64,000 nt of DNA from Nymphaea colorata. Lineage: Eukaryota; Streptophyta; Magnoliopsida; Nymphaeales; Nymphaeaceae. Made by a program: the position numbers and the translations under genes. Shown in pieces: positions 12,884 through 26,205 of the stretch; the first letter of the stretch is position 1, and every line of letters starts with the position of its first letter. The notes beneath the pieces are model-generated. The model searched no databases. It was not told the origin of the DNA and saw only the letters and a list, made by a program, of their open reading frames with translations. The DNA is taken from assembly GCF_008831285.2 (NCBI RefSeq), contig NC_045140.1, forward strand, positions 21,264,370 through 21,328,369. The letters run 5' to 3'.

Positions 12884-15800
12884 GGTCTTCCTATTGGCTG
12901 TCTGTTCGTATTTCTTCGTGGCCAAGAATCACAAGCTGAGGGTTGCTCCTCTGTTTCCTTTCGTCATTATATCGTTTGGTGCATCCACTAGGCAAAAAAG
13001 ATGGTCTATGTATGTCCAGCGTAATCCGGTAACTTATAATGATCATATATTGTGATTATGCTACATTGCTCTTATCAGGCAGTGATATCATGTGGCCGAT
13101 GTAACTCTCTAAAGCCTCAATGAGTACACGTATGAAGAAACACAGAGAGAATACGGTCGTAAACAATGATCATTCTGCAAAATAGACTGTAGGTACTTTG
13201 GTGATGGTGCAGGTGCAGGGTGGAGGTTTTATTGTCAGTTTACAGGCGACGTAAGAGTGAGGAGGATTTTGTGTTCGTAATGCATGGTTCGGCATCATTT
13301 TCGACGACCATTGCTTGATTCCCTGCGAGAGGTAGCTAGCTGGAGCCTTCCATGTGGGATATGGACGTTTCCGATCTGCCCCTTTCCATCGTCCTAGGCC
13401 GCGGGACCTCTGAATCATTTTAATTGGAAAATTTCTCCAGAATCATGATGTCCCAATGCTGGAATTGTTTCGAGTGGGTTACCGAACATTGTCTTGTTTT
13501 ATCAGTGCTGTTTTGACTTGCATGAAGCTACCATCTGTTCGACTTGTGAGGGAATCTTTTTTTTCGAGAAATTTTTAGTTCCATCTTTTTGTGTGTTTTA
13601 GAAAGAACTGCTGGATGCTTGGCAATTTCTAAATAACGTTATAAGTACATCGTCACCCAATTTACATCCACATGCTTTGTGGATTAAAATATTATAAGTG
13701 TATATAAGACTACTGTATCTTAATATTTAAATTATAAATCTTCAGTGACAGCAAAAAATTATGGCTGGGGAGACACTCATTCAACATTTTTAATTATTTT
13801 AGGGACATGTATATATATATAAACAATCAAATATATCAAAGCATCAACATAAAATTAAACAAACTCTGTGAGGCGCCAACGTGGCTCAAAGTGCGATTTA
13901 GCCTGCTATTTACCATGTCTGATTATAGTGGGAAAGAGCGGATCCATATTTTTGGAGGCAATTTTCTCCACGAATTTGCCCTTTTTCTGTATCTGATTGT
14001 AGGCATAAAAAGGCACACACAGACGGAGAGGGGGAGGTGCGAGCAAAATTATGGAACGATCGGTTTCTTTTCTGAAGTCCTGATCTTATGGATGGTAAGT
14101 TATCTCTTTATGATGCAATTTGAAGTGTGTATGTGAATTTATTTTCTAGCCACAGGTGATTATTTGCAATTTGAAAAAGTTCAGTGATCGTGTGTAAATT
14201 TACTAAACGTTGGGCAATAATTTGTAAAACTTTTCTTATTTTTAGTATTTCTTTCTGGGGTTCTGTTGAGAGACTTAAAAACATGCAAAATGACATCTAA
14301 AAGACGATAATTCTCTGGGATGTTGCCATAAAAATTTGTCAACTAAAAGCAGTTAAATTAGCATTAGTCACAGTTTATGACGCAATGACAGTTTATAATG
14401 ACTTTAGCTGGTATACTTTAACGATAAAATTTTTAATTTTGACTAACTATATGGCACGTGACAACATTGAATTTTTCCTTCTCCTAATGTCTTATTATGA
14501 GGGCGAGAACATCAAAGAACGGTCGTTGGAGTTGATTTTTAGCTCTTCGAAGCCCTTTTTGGACGAGCAGCTGGATCTAGACCAGTGGGAAGTTAATTTG
14601 TTGAAGTATGACCACTTGGTTTTTTTCTGAGGCACTGGAAGGAAAAACAACAGAAGAAGAAGAAGAAACAAGAGAAAAGAGAACTTCGGAGTGGCCCCCA
14701 AATGCGGCATTTGGCAATCTTTTCAGGAATTTGAACATAGGAACAAAAGTCCTGAGGTTTGAATCAGTTGGCATTAAAAGCCCGTTGAGACCATATGTTG
14801 CACTGAAGGTCCCAACGCCGAAGGGTTTTTGATGATGACGGCATGTTCAGCCTTTTCCATGCCTTGGTAGGTGAGCTTGGGGACGACGGTCCATGGTGGC
14901 TCCCTGTGGCCCCTTCTACTTCCCCCTTTGACGACCATACCTTGGCTTCTCTTTTGGTTCTATTGTTCTGTTTTGACTTTGTTTCTCTCTCTCTCGTTTT
15001 TTTCTTCAATATTGACTCTGCTAATGAGCAAACGACAGGCATTTCCATCACCCAAATCTGGGTCATTTGCAAGGAGGAATTATTTTGGCATGTTAAGTGG
15101 CATTTGTTAGGCTGAAAAAGAAGAAAAAAACGTGAGAAAATTTTTTGTGGGCAGTCAAACTCCAGCATGTCACTTCAAATGCTAGGCTGCCCCGTCGCCA
15201 TGACCTCCAATAAACCATATAGAATGCTTGTTTTTTTCTTTCAAAGGAAGCATGACCTGTTGAATCAAGCGACATTTCATGGAAGGTGGCTGATCACTGA
15301 AGAGAGGTCAGCCAATAGAGAGAGATTTTATAAAATGTATTATGACCATATTTTTTTATTCTAATAAAATAATCACTAAGTTCAAACATTTGTCTCGAGG
15401 TCAGGCCCGATAGCAGCAATTGGTTGACAGAGCAGATAGACCAACTCCTCCCTCCTACCTTTGATTCTGTTTTTTTTCTCTTGTAGTGCGGGAGATCACG
15501 GTCGGTGTGAAGGCCAGAACGTCAATGTATGGGCTTGCTCCAGTAAAACCTTGGAAATTTCCATTCGTATAATTTGACATTTTCATGGCTTCTGTCACAT
15601 CATCATGGTCGCGACAAAACCAGAGGGAGAGGGAGAAAGAGAGAGAGAGAGCTTTATGCACAGAAAACAAGAGTCCTTGTACAGAAAATAACAAAAGCTC
15701 TTTTGTCATCGTCCTTTTGACCACTGATACAGAAACATGAAATCGTCACCGAGAAGAGTTGGCGCAATCCAGTGGACAAGAAAAGCAAGCAGACATAATC

Positions 15801-18550
15801 ACTCACGTTCAATGTGCTTTTTAATGTTCTCACCTTTAGCTGTTGGCAATGATTTTAGTAGGATGGTGATGAAATCCGAGAACCATCTTTTTTTTCTTTT
15901 AATTTTTATTTAAAGGTGAGTAGTTATTTAAAGGTGAATGGTTCATTCTACCACGACTCTTTTGTACTCTTCTCTTGGATTCAAAAAACATGCTTTGAAA
16001 CTTTTTAAGATCAAACGAAAAACACACTACGACATAACAGTAACTATTTTAGAATCGAATTTTTATAAAAAGTGAACCTTACCGCCCAAACTATCACCCC
16101 TCGAAGTTAGCACGTCTTACCGAACCGTAGTAGAAAATCTACTTATGTCTTACTGAACCATAGTAGAACATCAACTTATCACGTTCCAATGCGCAAAAGA
16201 TAAAAGGAAGACACTGGCCCATGTGGTTGAAAATTTTATTTATATATTTCGTATTCCGTATTCGCCACTGTTTTAGTGAGTAGATGCAGCTGCAACCGCA
16301 ACTGCAATTAGGCATTTAAGTACGTTGGCCGCCCATTAATTTTCTCGTATTTGCTCATGTGAGTTGTCATTAGAGAGAACGAGAGAGAGAGAGGTTGTTG
16401 ATCGTTGACCTTCTGTTTATTTCATAGGATTCAGAAAAAGGTCATTTTACACCATTAAGTACATGCTTTGACAGATTGTGACCAAAAGCAGAATAAACAC
16501 ATAATTGACATGACTAAGTTCTTCATTACATGAGTCTAACAAGATACAGTGAACAAGTTAGTTGATGTCGAATGCACAAAAGTTTATTTTTAAAGAGCAA
16601 ATTCAAAAAAGAAGAAAAAAAATGAAAATATGACAATAAACACTGGATATCTAGTCTGAAACCGAAGCCCAAAGCGAAAAGTCGGACTCCTGTCATTGGT
16701 TGTGGTCCATGGAAAAAGAGCAGGTATCCGACCGCACACATCGTGCAACCAATTAATGCAAAACTGTTTCAAGCACAAGTCAATATCGATTAATCAAATA
16801 TTAGAAGAAATCCAAAATTCCAATTCAAAAACAGGGGTATCTCATAGAATAGCCTTAGTTATGAGCCCAGAAATAACTAACATGCAACAACTATTCAGAA
16901 AAAGCCAAAAGCTCCACCCCACATTGCAACGACCTCAATTTGGAGCCATGCAATGCAAGACAGAGGTACCTACCCACTTTCTACACAAGTTCGAGTATGT
17001 GGCTCCAAACTGCAGTAATCAGTCATTTTTTAGTATATATATTATTTGGCCTGGTGGAGCATCATTACAAGTTCTAGCATGATATGGCAATAACAAAAAA
17101 GGCTTACACAGCATAAAAGTGGACGCATACATCCTAAAAAACAGATACAGAACTCTAGTATCATGACAGTCCTAAATTGAGTTGCTTTTGGAATTGATAA
17201 TGGTGCCATCATTTTTCACACACCTTAATTAAAACTCCCTAGTACCTGAATTTAAACATCAGACATCAACTCAGGAATTAAAACAGCAGGGCTGACAATT
17301 TAGAACTACAGGTTGGAACCGAGAGATATTAAAATCAAATAAACATTAACTTCACCGCTGTGGATGTTAGTTCAAACAAAAGGTCTAGTGTGAAGGCAAG
17401 CCTCAACCCAAGTTTCGAACATGAAGTTCATGTTGGAAACAACTGTCCTCAGGCTTTCCAGAAGTATCTAGATACCTAGGTTAATAGAAAAATTTAGCCA
17501 CTGGAAAATGAAATGAACTGCGGCGTGACTTACAATCCCCAAGTTTCTCTATCCCAGGGGCCAATAGAATTTTTGCCGTCAACATAATGAAGCCAATGAG
17601 GCACCTAGGAATTCACAACAGATGCAGAAAATAGATAATTACGAAAGATTTTGGCTTGTGAGATACTAATATTCCATCGAGCTAACCATTGCAATAAGAT
17701 CATTCCCATATGGCAGAAAAACACTAAAGTGTATGGCATCAAAACAGTGCGACAAAGATTACGGACTGGGAAAGGGGACTAGCTCAACAACTCCAAACAG
17801 AAAAGAAAGAAAAAGGAAATGTTCCATTCCGCTGCTTAACACGTAGTATCAGGTGTAACCGTGCAAGTTACATATTCATATGCAGATGCCAGATAGCAAT
17901 GATATATCATATAAGCCACATCAATATGGCTCACAATGATAAATATCAAATAACCAGCTTATAATATTGTCAAAAAGCAACCGAAGTATATGATTGCACA
18001 AGTTGAAAGAGCACGGAAGGGAAGCTTCAACCAGTATTTAGGTTATAATATCAACTATTGGCGAACACGAAGCATCTCAGAGTAACTTGCATGAACTAAC
18101 CGAGGTCCTTTCATATGACAGCATTTGTTTGCTCATCCTCAAAGTATTGCCTTTACAGACTCCATTAAACTGAAGAGGACCCTAAGGGTGGACTGAGTGA
18201 TACATCATTCTAGAGAAATCTACATAAACCGAAGTGGAAAAAAATATAAAAGAACAAGAATAAACAAATTTTACCCACAATCAACAAATTCTGCACCACT
18301 CATTTGTTTTCATTGACAACTCAAACACCACTTCCTTGAAGAGATTTCATTCCAACAAAGATGCAAAAGAACAATGAGCACACAGCAAAGCCTTCCGATG
18401 CATCTATTCTTGGCTATATCATGCAGCCAACCGTTTCCCAAAATAATATGGTCAGCAAAGGCAGGCAAGTAATTCATCTCTTTGGATGCAATGGACCTAT
18501 AACTCCCATCAAGCTGGCACAAGAAAAAGCATCAGTCAGATGAGCGAGCT
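12884..18550. other. intergenic region between two converging genes
   Basis: The oligopeptidase gene ends at its left edge and the minus-strand sulfurase-like gene ends at its right edge, so both 3' untranslated regions lie here. The body is AT-rich with no protein I recognise. A 33-bp tandem duplication sits at 16114-16177 (GTCTTAC-GAACC-TAGTAGAA units, a few mismatches), and a shorter TTTAAAGGTGA duplication at about 15911-15940. Confidence 0.5.
16114..16177. repeat. 33-bp tandem duplication
   Basis: Two adjacent copies begin GTCTTACCGAACC and GTCTTACTGAACC and differ at a few positions. It lies in intergenic DNA. Confidence 0.8.
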
Positions 18551-21469
18551 TCACCCTTCTCCAGATTCAGGTATGGTGGATAATCCATCAACCTCAACAA
18601 AAGATGGATTAAGAAACTTGGCCACAAACGCCCACATCTTGTATACATCTTCGAAATTTGTCAAGAAACCAAGGGAAGCAGTGACGACCTCTACTCTGAT
18701 CATGGGATTCTTCATGTCATGACGGCCATTTGAAATAGGCCTACATAAAGAAGTGTTATCAGCATCAAGCTCTCGAGGAAGCTGTTTCTGGTTCTCCATA
18801 ATCCGGAGATGAGTAAGGAACCCAATACCAAGGGATATGCCATTCTTATCTGCCAGCTTTTGAACAGCTTCAGGATTGATTATACTTCCACTTCTGTCGA
18901 ATATGTTAAAGGCTACAGCTGCACCCCTTTCATACTTGATCTTCGGCCCATAAATGTGAACAAGAGGTGCTCCAGTTCCACCGTCTGAATCTGGAAAACG
19001 CAGTTGCAGCAATGACGTAACAAGCCAATTGATCAGATAACGCAGTCTAAGAGTAGTTTTATTTAAACCCATCATGTTAACATGATCAAGATGCCTGCAT
19101 ATAATCTCAGGCTCTCTTCGGCTCCAATCATCTGCTTCTACTTCTCCATCACTAAAAGTGTCATCATCACCTATTGTGGTTGCACAGACCTCCCCACCTT
19201 CGGAATGACTCAGACTTGGCTTGTGGTCGTCCTCCATAGTAAATGAAACCCTCCTCCCCATGCTAGTAATTCGTTCAGTGTCCTCCACGCCGAAAAACCT
19301 ACCTCCAGCAAACCTACCTCCTTCTCTTCCTCCTAGCAGCCTGAATTCTCCTTCAGTTTCCCTCCTAATAGCACTTTCTTTAGGCTCCATGCCTTCCAGA
19401 TGCATCTTGAGCATGGAACCATTACCATGGGTTAAATCAGCATCTGGCTTGTCAACTGATGACCTTTTTGCCATGTGGTCCAAGCTATGTCCATTGTCCG
19501 CCATTTCCCCTCTGATTTCATCTGATGAAAAGCTCGTTTCTGCACCGTGCTGCTCCTCCTCATGCATCTCTGTGTCACGTACATGGTCTTCAGAGATTGC
19601 CATCGTGCCAGAAGCATCTGGTTCAGAATCTTTTAGGCCATTTTCTGGCACAACATCCATCTCTATAGATTGCTCCTCTTCAGGAACCTCCTTTACACGG
19701 TCCAACTCCTGGGAAACAGACAGGACTGCTGCATCAAACGACAGTACATTATGTGATCCTGGATTCAAGCGTCTGTCATCATAAAGGGGGCTCCTAGATA
19801 TCTTTGAGTTCTGCTTTGGAGAAAGCCTCTTCTGGTTTTTTCTGCTGGAAAACCACGAAGGAGGCAGTGGTGATCCCAACTTTGGTTTGTTCAACTGGCC
19901 AGAGTTATCCGACCCCAAAGGACTCTGACCCAGATCAATCCAAAAAGAGTTGTCCGAAGACTCATCCTCACTGAACACAGGACTCCTCATAACCTCTCCA
20001 ACCGAAACACTCTCCTCCGTCTCTTCAAAAATTGTACTAGCCCCGTCCCTGTCAGAGCTGTTCTCATGCTCCAACTCTGTCTCAAACACATCTCTAACCT
20101 GTGCAGAAGTAAATGCACCTGAAAACGCAGGCAACTGCATTCCTTTAACATTTTCAGGTGTTGTTTCTTCATTTCCATCACCATTTTCGTCTTCTGTTCC
20201 AGCCAAACCGTCCAAACCATCAAAAGAATCACTGAGATATTGAGGGAAGACAGGGGTGATCTTCACCATCCCAGTGCCAGCAGTTCCACATTGGTTCTGC
20301 AAGCTCCCCATGACTGATTTCTTGATCAACAGGCATCCAAAGCCTGTGGGGTCGGACCCAAAAACACGATAAAATGAAGTGATGATAAAATCAGGCCGGA
20401 AGAGAGACAACCCAAGGGAATCCATGTCTTTAGGACCCAGAGATCCGGCATCGAGCAAAACGTGCCAATTGTTCTGCTGCGCTAATGCCATCCACTGATA
20501 CGAGTACTTGGCACCAGTCACCCTCGATTGCACGGGAAACACAAACAGGCCGACAGCCGAATCCTTCTTTCTCTTTTTCTTACCGGCAGATATCTGCTTT
20601 CGGAGCTCCGAAGTGCAGAGTCTCAGTGTCGGCCATTTGAACCAAGCGCTGTAGATCTTGGCACCCTTCTCCTTGGCGCTCTGAGCCATCCAATTGACGG
20701 ATTGACTCTCATAATCAAACATGGTGAGGAGTTTTTTGTTCGATTGGAATGGGTAGGACTCCGCAAGCAATTTAAAAGCCGACCCCCTACTAACAGTGAA
20801 GACAAGACCATACTCATTTTCAGGTATGTTCAGGTAGTCCATGATCCTAGCCTTGACATCATGCTCACAGGTGCCTTTCTCAGCACCACCATAGAGTGCA
20901 TGATTACTCAGGTTGGCAGTAATCTCAGACAGGCTAAATGCAGAAGACTCCCAATATTGCAGTTGTTGGGTTTGAGAGAAAAGACCAAAACCGCAGTAAT
21001 CCAAACATACCTTAGCAAACTTATCAGACAGGTGCCCATACTCATCAGATCTAAGTTGGTCAATCTTTTCCGTAATCTGGAACTTGGGGTACATGATGAG
21101 GAACTTGTTGAAGGCCTCAGTGAGATCAGGGATGGAATCCTCACTGTAATATGTCCTCTCAGCAGCAAGGGAGGTTGCCCTCAGGAAATCCCTCTGGGCA
21201 CGCAGCCTGGCCAGGGACCTTGACCTGCCGAAGTTTCCGTCCTGGCTGATGCCAAGGCTCTCAGGGTCCATGTCCTGGGACTTGACCAGTGACCCATCTT
21301 CAGAAGCTTCCTCCAGGGCCTCTCTGAGCTTGTTCTCCTGCAACTGCCTTAGGATTGAAGGCTTCCTTCTGTCTTCCTCTGTCAAACCAGATCCATCTTT
21401 CTTCTTGCTTTTCTTCTCCAGGATGAGGGCAGCACAGTGGGATATGGGCTTCCATAGTGAGAGATGCAT
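18551..21469 (-). CDS. molybdenum cofactor sulfurase-like protein (PLP-transferase superfamily, plant At4g37100/At2g23520 type)
   Basis: A single uninterrupted frame of 972 residues starts [16 protein letters not shown], the start typical of this plant family, so ATG 21469 is chosen with confidence. The N-terminal half is a NifS/MOCOS-like fold: [18 protein letters not shown], a [19 protein letters not shown] segment, and [20 protein letters not shown]. Then follows [20 protein letters not shown], where cofactor sulfurases carry the PLP-binding lysine in an SFYK motif; here the residue is Arg368 (codon CGT). A long acidic, serine-rich middle of low complexity separates this from a conserved C-terminal block (about 800-970: [31 protein letters not shown] and [16 protein letters not shown]). 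No MOSC domain is seen, unlike true ABA3-type sulfurases. The molecular role of this family is not established to my knowledge. The leader is probably within 21470-22140. Confidence 0.92.
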   Translation of the reverse strand: MHLSLWKPISHCAALILEKKSKKKDGSGLTEEDRRKPSILRQLQENKLREALEEASEDGSLVKSQDMDPESLGISQDGNFGRSRSLARLRAQRDFLRATSLAAERTYYSEDSIPDLTEAFNKFLIMYPKFQITEKIDQLRSDEYGHLSDKFAKVCLDYCGFGLFSQTQQLQYWESSAFSLSEITANLSNHALYGGAEKGTCEHDVKARIMDYLNIPENEYGLVFTVSRGSAFKLLAESYPFQSNKKLLTMFDYESQSVNWMAQSAKEKGAKIYSAWFKWPTLRLCTSELRKQISAGKKKRKKDSAVGLFVFPVQSRVTGAKYSYQWMALAQQNNWHVLLDAGSLGPKDMDSLGLSLFRPDFIITSFYRVFGSDPTGFGCLLIKKSVMGSLQNQCGTAGTGMVKITPVFPQYLSDSFDGLDGLAGTEDENGDGNEETTPENVKGMQLPAFSGAFTSAQVRDVFETELEHENSSDRDGASTIFEETEESVSVGEVMRSPVFSEDESSDNSFWIDLGQSPLGSDNSGQLNKPKLGSPLPPSWFSSRKNQKRLSPKQNSKISRSPLYDDRRLNPGSHNVLSFDAAVLSVSQELDRVKEVPEEEQSIEMDVVPENGLKDSEPDASGTMAISEDHVRDTEMHEEEQHGAETSFSSDEIRGEMADNGHSLDHMAKRSSVDKPDADLTHGNGSMLKMHLEGMEPKESAIRRETEGEFRLLGGREGGRFAGGRFFGVEDTERITSMGRRVSFTMEDDHKPSLSHSEGGEVCATTIGDDDTFSDGEVEADDWSRREPEIICRHLDHVNMMGLNKTTLRLRYLINWLVTSLLQLRFPDSDGGTGAPLVHIYGPKIKYERGAAVAFNIFDRSGSIINPEAVQKLADKNGISLGIGFLTHLRIMENQKQLPRELDADNTSLCRPISNGRHDMKNPMIRVEVVTASLGFLTNFEDVYKMWAFVAKFLNPSFVEVDGLSTIPESGEG

Positions 21470-22140
21470 GAAGGCTAACCCTCGGAAACAACCCCAGCCA
21501 AGATACCAGGAACAAAATCTTTAGCCCATTCAAAGGTGGCAAAAAATTCAAACCTTATTCCCAAACTTTTACAAAAGAAGACCTTGCTTTATACTCATTT
21601 GAAACTAAAGAGAGGGGTGAGAGAGACACAGGGGGTTCGGAAAGACGGAACCTCCATCCCAAATCCCTTACCTTTCGCAAATTCGAGCCCTACCCTCTGT
21701 CCACCAAACAACATAATGGATGATGGTATTTCATCCGAAGGAAAAGGAAAAGCTAGACACTCCCAATGCTAAGAATATAAACTACCCATAAAAGAAAGCA
21801 CCAAGAAAACCCAAAAGAAGACCTACCTCCAAAAACCCCCACCCACCAAAAACCTCAAGGAACGAAAAAACCCTAAGCGGCAAGATAGCAACCAGCAAAT
21901 CCGACGTACCCAAATGAGGAGGAGAACCCTCGATTCATGGGAAAAAAAAGGAACAACCCAAATCAACGCCCTTCAGAAAAGAAGTGCAGAACTCATGAAA
22001 AAAGCCCTGAAGAAAAATGAATGGAAGAAGGGAAAAAGAAGGGCCTTCTTCGTGGGCTCTCCCTCCCTGTTTTTTCCTCCTCTTTGCGTGTGTTTCTTTT
22101 TCAGCCTGTCCGAACACCACCAACTACTTTCTGCGTCTTA
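21470..22140 (-). promoter_or_regulatory. presumed 5' leader and promoter of the sulfurase-like gene
   Basis: On the minus strand this stretch is rich in T and C tracts, as plant leaders often are. A telobox-type TAGGGTTT (minus strand) sits at 21868-21875. Donor-like sequences occur near 21829 and 21908, so a leader intron is possible, but I could not pair one with a clear acceptor. Confidence 0.35.
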
Positions 22141-24734
22141 ATTAGCACAACCCTCCTTCCTTCCCTCCAATCCCCTTTCATTTACTCCCATGGTCAATTC
22201 ATACATGCCTACATTGAATGCCCTGCTCTCGCATTTACTCCCCACTGTGAAATACGCCCAATTTTCTCTTTTCTTTTTCTTTTGTCCACCCCGTTGGTTA
22301 CAAATTATGCAGGAAAAAACAATTCAATATCCATTGACCTGCCACCGTAACTATAAATATTTTTATATTATAATCAGCATTTCTTAAATAAAAATTACCT
22401 GCCTCCCCCCCACCCTGGTGTCTCCGTCACGGTTTTGCCTTATTAAAGAAGTCAAAATCACACTCCATACTCTCCAGCACTCAGAAAGCTATTCTCTGTC
22501 CTCTCTCTGCTTGCTTCCCTCAACTAAGAAAAAGATAATAACAGGTTCAATTGATTCAATGCGGCGTCTCTTTATTATTCGCCAACAATGTTCAGCCGGT
22601 TGGTTCTGCTGATCTCAATTAGAGTCAAGTGTAAACCAGAAGCAGTTTCTGAGTTTCTCGATTTTACTATATCCATGACGCTAACCTGTGTTTACTTCCA
22701 TTTTGCGCCGTTGGGTTCTAACTTTGTGTATCGGACGTTACAGTTAGTCAATTAATAGCTAGTTATTCTGCTTGCTTTGGCAACCTTGATTAGGCTTTAG
22801 CTGGTAATATGCATTGTTAATCAAAGCCCATGCTAGAAGTCCTCCATGTCCCCACTTCCTTCCGAAATAACCATCATGCCATCCGCCAACCCCCACGGTT
22901 GATGACAACAAATTTGCATGATCAAACAGGACGTGTTTTGCCTAAACTTGTTTCATTTATGGTGGTTTTGATGGCAGGTGAGTAACTTGTTGCTATTTTC
23001 AGGGTGAAAATAATCCTCTAAAAATGGAGAGGTACAATTGTATATCTATCAAATAAATATCAATCTAATTATGAGCATTTTGCCCCAAAGGATAGATTAT
23101 ATTTTATGAGATTGGGGTTAAAAATGGTTGGAATATGGTTTTGTATTAAACTCGACCAAATTGAACTACCAATTTTTCTTTTGTTCAATAGCTTGGAGTT
23201 GTCCAAGACTCTTCAACTTTGTACTGGGATGACTAGAAGAAGTATTTTATCATATTCGCTATCTATTTTTTTTTTTGTAAATCAATCTTTAGTATGTGAT
23301 CTTCATAATCAAGACTCTTTAAAGCAAAAGTTCAACTTTTTTAATGTGCATATGAATTTTATAAGTGATAGAACATCAAACATTGACTTTCAAAACCTTA
23401 TATATGACAAGCAAGCGCAAGCTTGAATGAAGTTCCAAGTTTGCTGGGGGGCCGAGCCTCAACAAGTCGTGCTCTCTTAGCTTGACTAAACCGGCAGGAG
23501 GACCCAACTCAATCGCCAAGACTATGCCAAAGCGATCAGAAAATTATTAGGCTGTAGTTTTAAAGTCTCTTTCATTGCACGAAGTTGATTTTCCATGTAC
23601 ATATGTTATTTAAAATGTTAGTGGGATTTCAGCTTTTTGGTCTTCTCCGTTGCACCAAATTTGATTTTCAATGTACACAAGTTATCTAGACCTATACTTC
23701 GCATGTTGACAAACGAAGTATACCGCATAGTTGGACTACCAAAAATGAAGATGTACACTCTGAAACATTAATCCTCATAGAAGAAAAGTTTGTCTTAATG
23801 TCCCTAATCTTAAATAGTCAGGATTTGAGAACCATGAATTTAAGATCAAATCATCTTCCTTCCTTCTGATCTTAAATCTTTTCAAAATGAATAAAGATCT
23901 CAAGAAGCATTATTAATGAGTTGTAAGTTCTACCATCGATCTTTTGCCACATCAACAAACAAAAAACATGTTCGTTCCATCAAATCTATGGATTTAAATT
24001 CATAACTCAATGGGCTCGGCAAAATCCGAACCCATCATCAAATTAAGAAACACAAACACCATCAGTGACGCCATTTTGAATCGGAAGGGACACAATACAC
24101 CAAATAAAAATTCAACTAAGAGCACAAAATCGACAAGCCTTTGGACCCAGATTCCTTCCCTCCCTCGAATAAAATAAAGCTGCATTTAAAAAATAGACGG
24201 GCCGTCAAACAGAGTACACCGCCTCCGTGTTTGGTCAAATACGCAGTCCCAATTTTACGTTGCCCAAGGTTTTTGGCCCTACCCAAAAATACCCTTTTAT
24301 TTTTCTAGTTTTCTAATGGTTTTTGACTTCATTTTATCGGCCTCAACTATTTTAAAATCATATTTTCCAAAGGCGCCGTGAAGAAAAGGAAGTCCGGCCG
24401 ACGCCGTCACCATGGTCAGCGCCGTATATGGTCAGTCCACTAAGAACTTCATCATACCAAGAAACTTGGCGGCTCGACAAAAAAAAGTCTTCTTCTTAAG
24501 CAAGATTTTGTTGTGTCCAAATCAACTTCATCAACTTGGTTGCTCTGCACAACCTAGGGTTTGAGGTTAACAAGAAGCCCTTTGGCAAACTTATATTTTC
24601 GGAAACATGATTTAATAAAGCGTGATTTATTCCGATCCAAGCACGCTGGGGATTTTCCCCTCTTTATTCAGAAACAATTAAAAATGTCTGCAGATTATGG
24701 CAAGAAACTCATGAAACAAACTAGGATATATTGC

Positions 24735-24869
24735 AGATCAAATGAATAAATCGCTGCCCAAATATGTTTAGATCTTAATCTGGACGATAAGATGTGAAAC
24801 TCTACATGAATGTTGTGATTGCATCTCTTTCATCCAATATACTTGGGCAGTGATTTATTCATTTGGTCT
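24735..24869. repeat. near-perfect 34-bp inverted repeat; MIRNA-like or MITE-like foldback
   Basis: Arm 24735-24768 pairs with arm 24836-24869. The core GAATAAATCGCTGCCCAA faces TTGGGCAGTGATTTATTC. Across 34 positions I count one mismatch (24762 against 24842) and a few G-U pairs; the loop is 67 bases and can itself fold (AGATG with CATCT). The length and quality fit a plant microRNA precursor or the hairpin of a small inverted-repeat element. I do not recognise a known mature microRNA in either arm, so it is left unnamed. Confidence 0.6.
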
Positions 24870-25644
24870 TGTCTGTTACACGGATAAGAGATTGGATCGA
24901 TACTACAGAATTCTTCTCGATCAACGGAATCTGAAAGGGAAGCTGATAAGTAAGTCGGTGAAGGTCTAAGGGGCAGTAGTAATAAAATTTTTAAAGAGAC
25001 GTCAACATGTTCATGGGCGTGTCACATGTTCCTGTCAAGTCATGTCATGCCACTAAAGATAAAAATTGACGCATACCCTTTGGAGCCCCGCTTAAAAAAG
25101 CACATATCTAGACTTTAGGAGGTCATTGGGCTCTCCACTGTAACTTTCATGAGTCCTTCGATTGAATGAAGTATATATCGAAGAGGTTTTATTACTGTTT
25201 CTATTGAGTGATATTATTCAGATCTTCCGTTCCGTTCAATTCACTTCAAAGAAAGAAAAAATAAAAAAATAAAAAAAGGGCCATGACCTGGTGGAAGGTG
25301 GGGACGATGGAGCGGGGCAATGATGCCGATGAAGAGTGATCAGGTCGGTGGCAAGGCCAGCAGTGCTGGCTGGTCCGTATTCAAGACGACGCTTGAAGGG
25401 AAGAGTAAAATCCCCCCCACATTTAATGTGCATTTATGCCGCAAACATGTTAGCCATATTGGTTACTTACACCCGCATGTGGCGTGATAAAATTGAAGGA
25501 GACACCAACAAGAAGCTAACTTTCCTTGTAGCTACTCAATGCGATACAGGGAACGATCTGATTAACTTTTATCACCAAATATGAAGGTGATATCTTGTCT
25601 CAGGTTCTATACGGTGCATGCCAATTATAGTATCATAAAGGGTT

Positions 25645-25671
25645 AAGAGAGAGAGAGAGAGAGAGAGAGAG
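25645..25671. repeat. (GA)n microsatellite
   Basis: About 13 uninterrupted AG units in intergenic DNA. Confidence 0.95.
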
Positions 25672-26171
25672 TAAAAATGAGTACATTATAACGGTGCCGC
25701 TGTGACAAACAAAATGTTGGTTATGATAATGCAAAACAGAAAAAGTAACATAATGCCTAAAATTTAAAAGTTAGCAATGCAGCGAAAGAGAGACAGAGAG
25801 ATCACCTTGTATAATATTAAAAAAATTTCATTAATCTATGTAAAAATAATTTTACCTATATTAAAAATTTTGAGAACCCCCTTAATAAAAAAAATTAGGG
25901 GTTGTGCCCCTGTCCGAAGGAACCACTGTCTCTTAGACCACCTTCTGGCTGTAACACCAAATTGAAGATAACGAGCAGATGATGCTTATGTGACGAGCAG
26001 AGATGGGTAGTGCCAAAAATCATGATATAGTCCTTGCACTTCCCTGCAGGCCCAAAGAAGACGGTAAGTGCTTTACTTGGCTTGTGATGCAGCTTAGCCA
26101 TAGGCGGAGGGCCCTTCCTCCAAAGGAGATGCTTATGATATGAGGTGGGAAGGAGAGGAAGTAGTGATTGG

Positions 26172-26173
<2 letters not shown>

Positions 26174-26203
<30 letters not shown>
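26174..26203. repeat. (GA)n microsatellite
   Basis: About 15 uninterrupted AG units. Confidence 0.95.

Positions 26204-26205
<2 letters not shown>

Noticed and set aside
14608..15275. Clustered short frames on both strands after the oligopeptidase gene
   Set aside because: Overlapping on both strands, mostly from A/G-rich and T/C-rich tracts, with no family resemblance.
19221..21223. Plus-strand open frames of 97-231 codons opposite the sulfurase-like gene
   Set aside because: They are antisense shadows of the long intact 972-residue frame.
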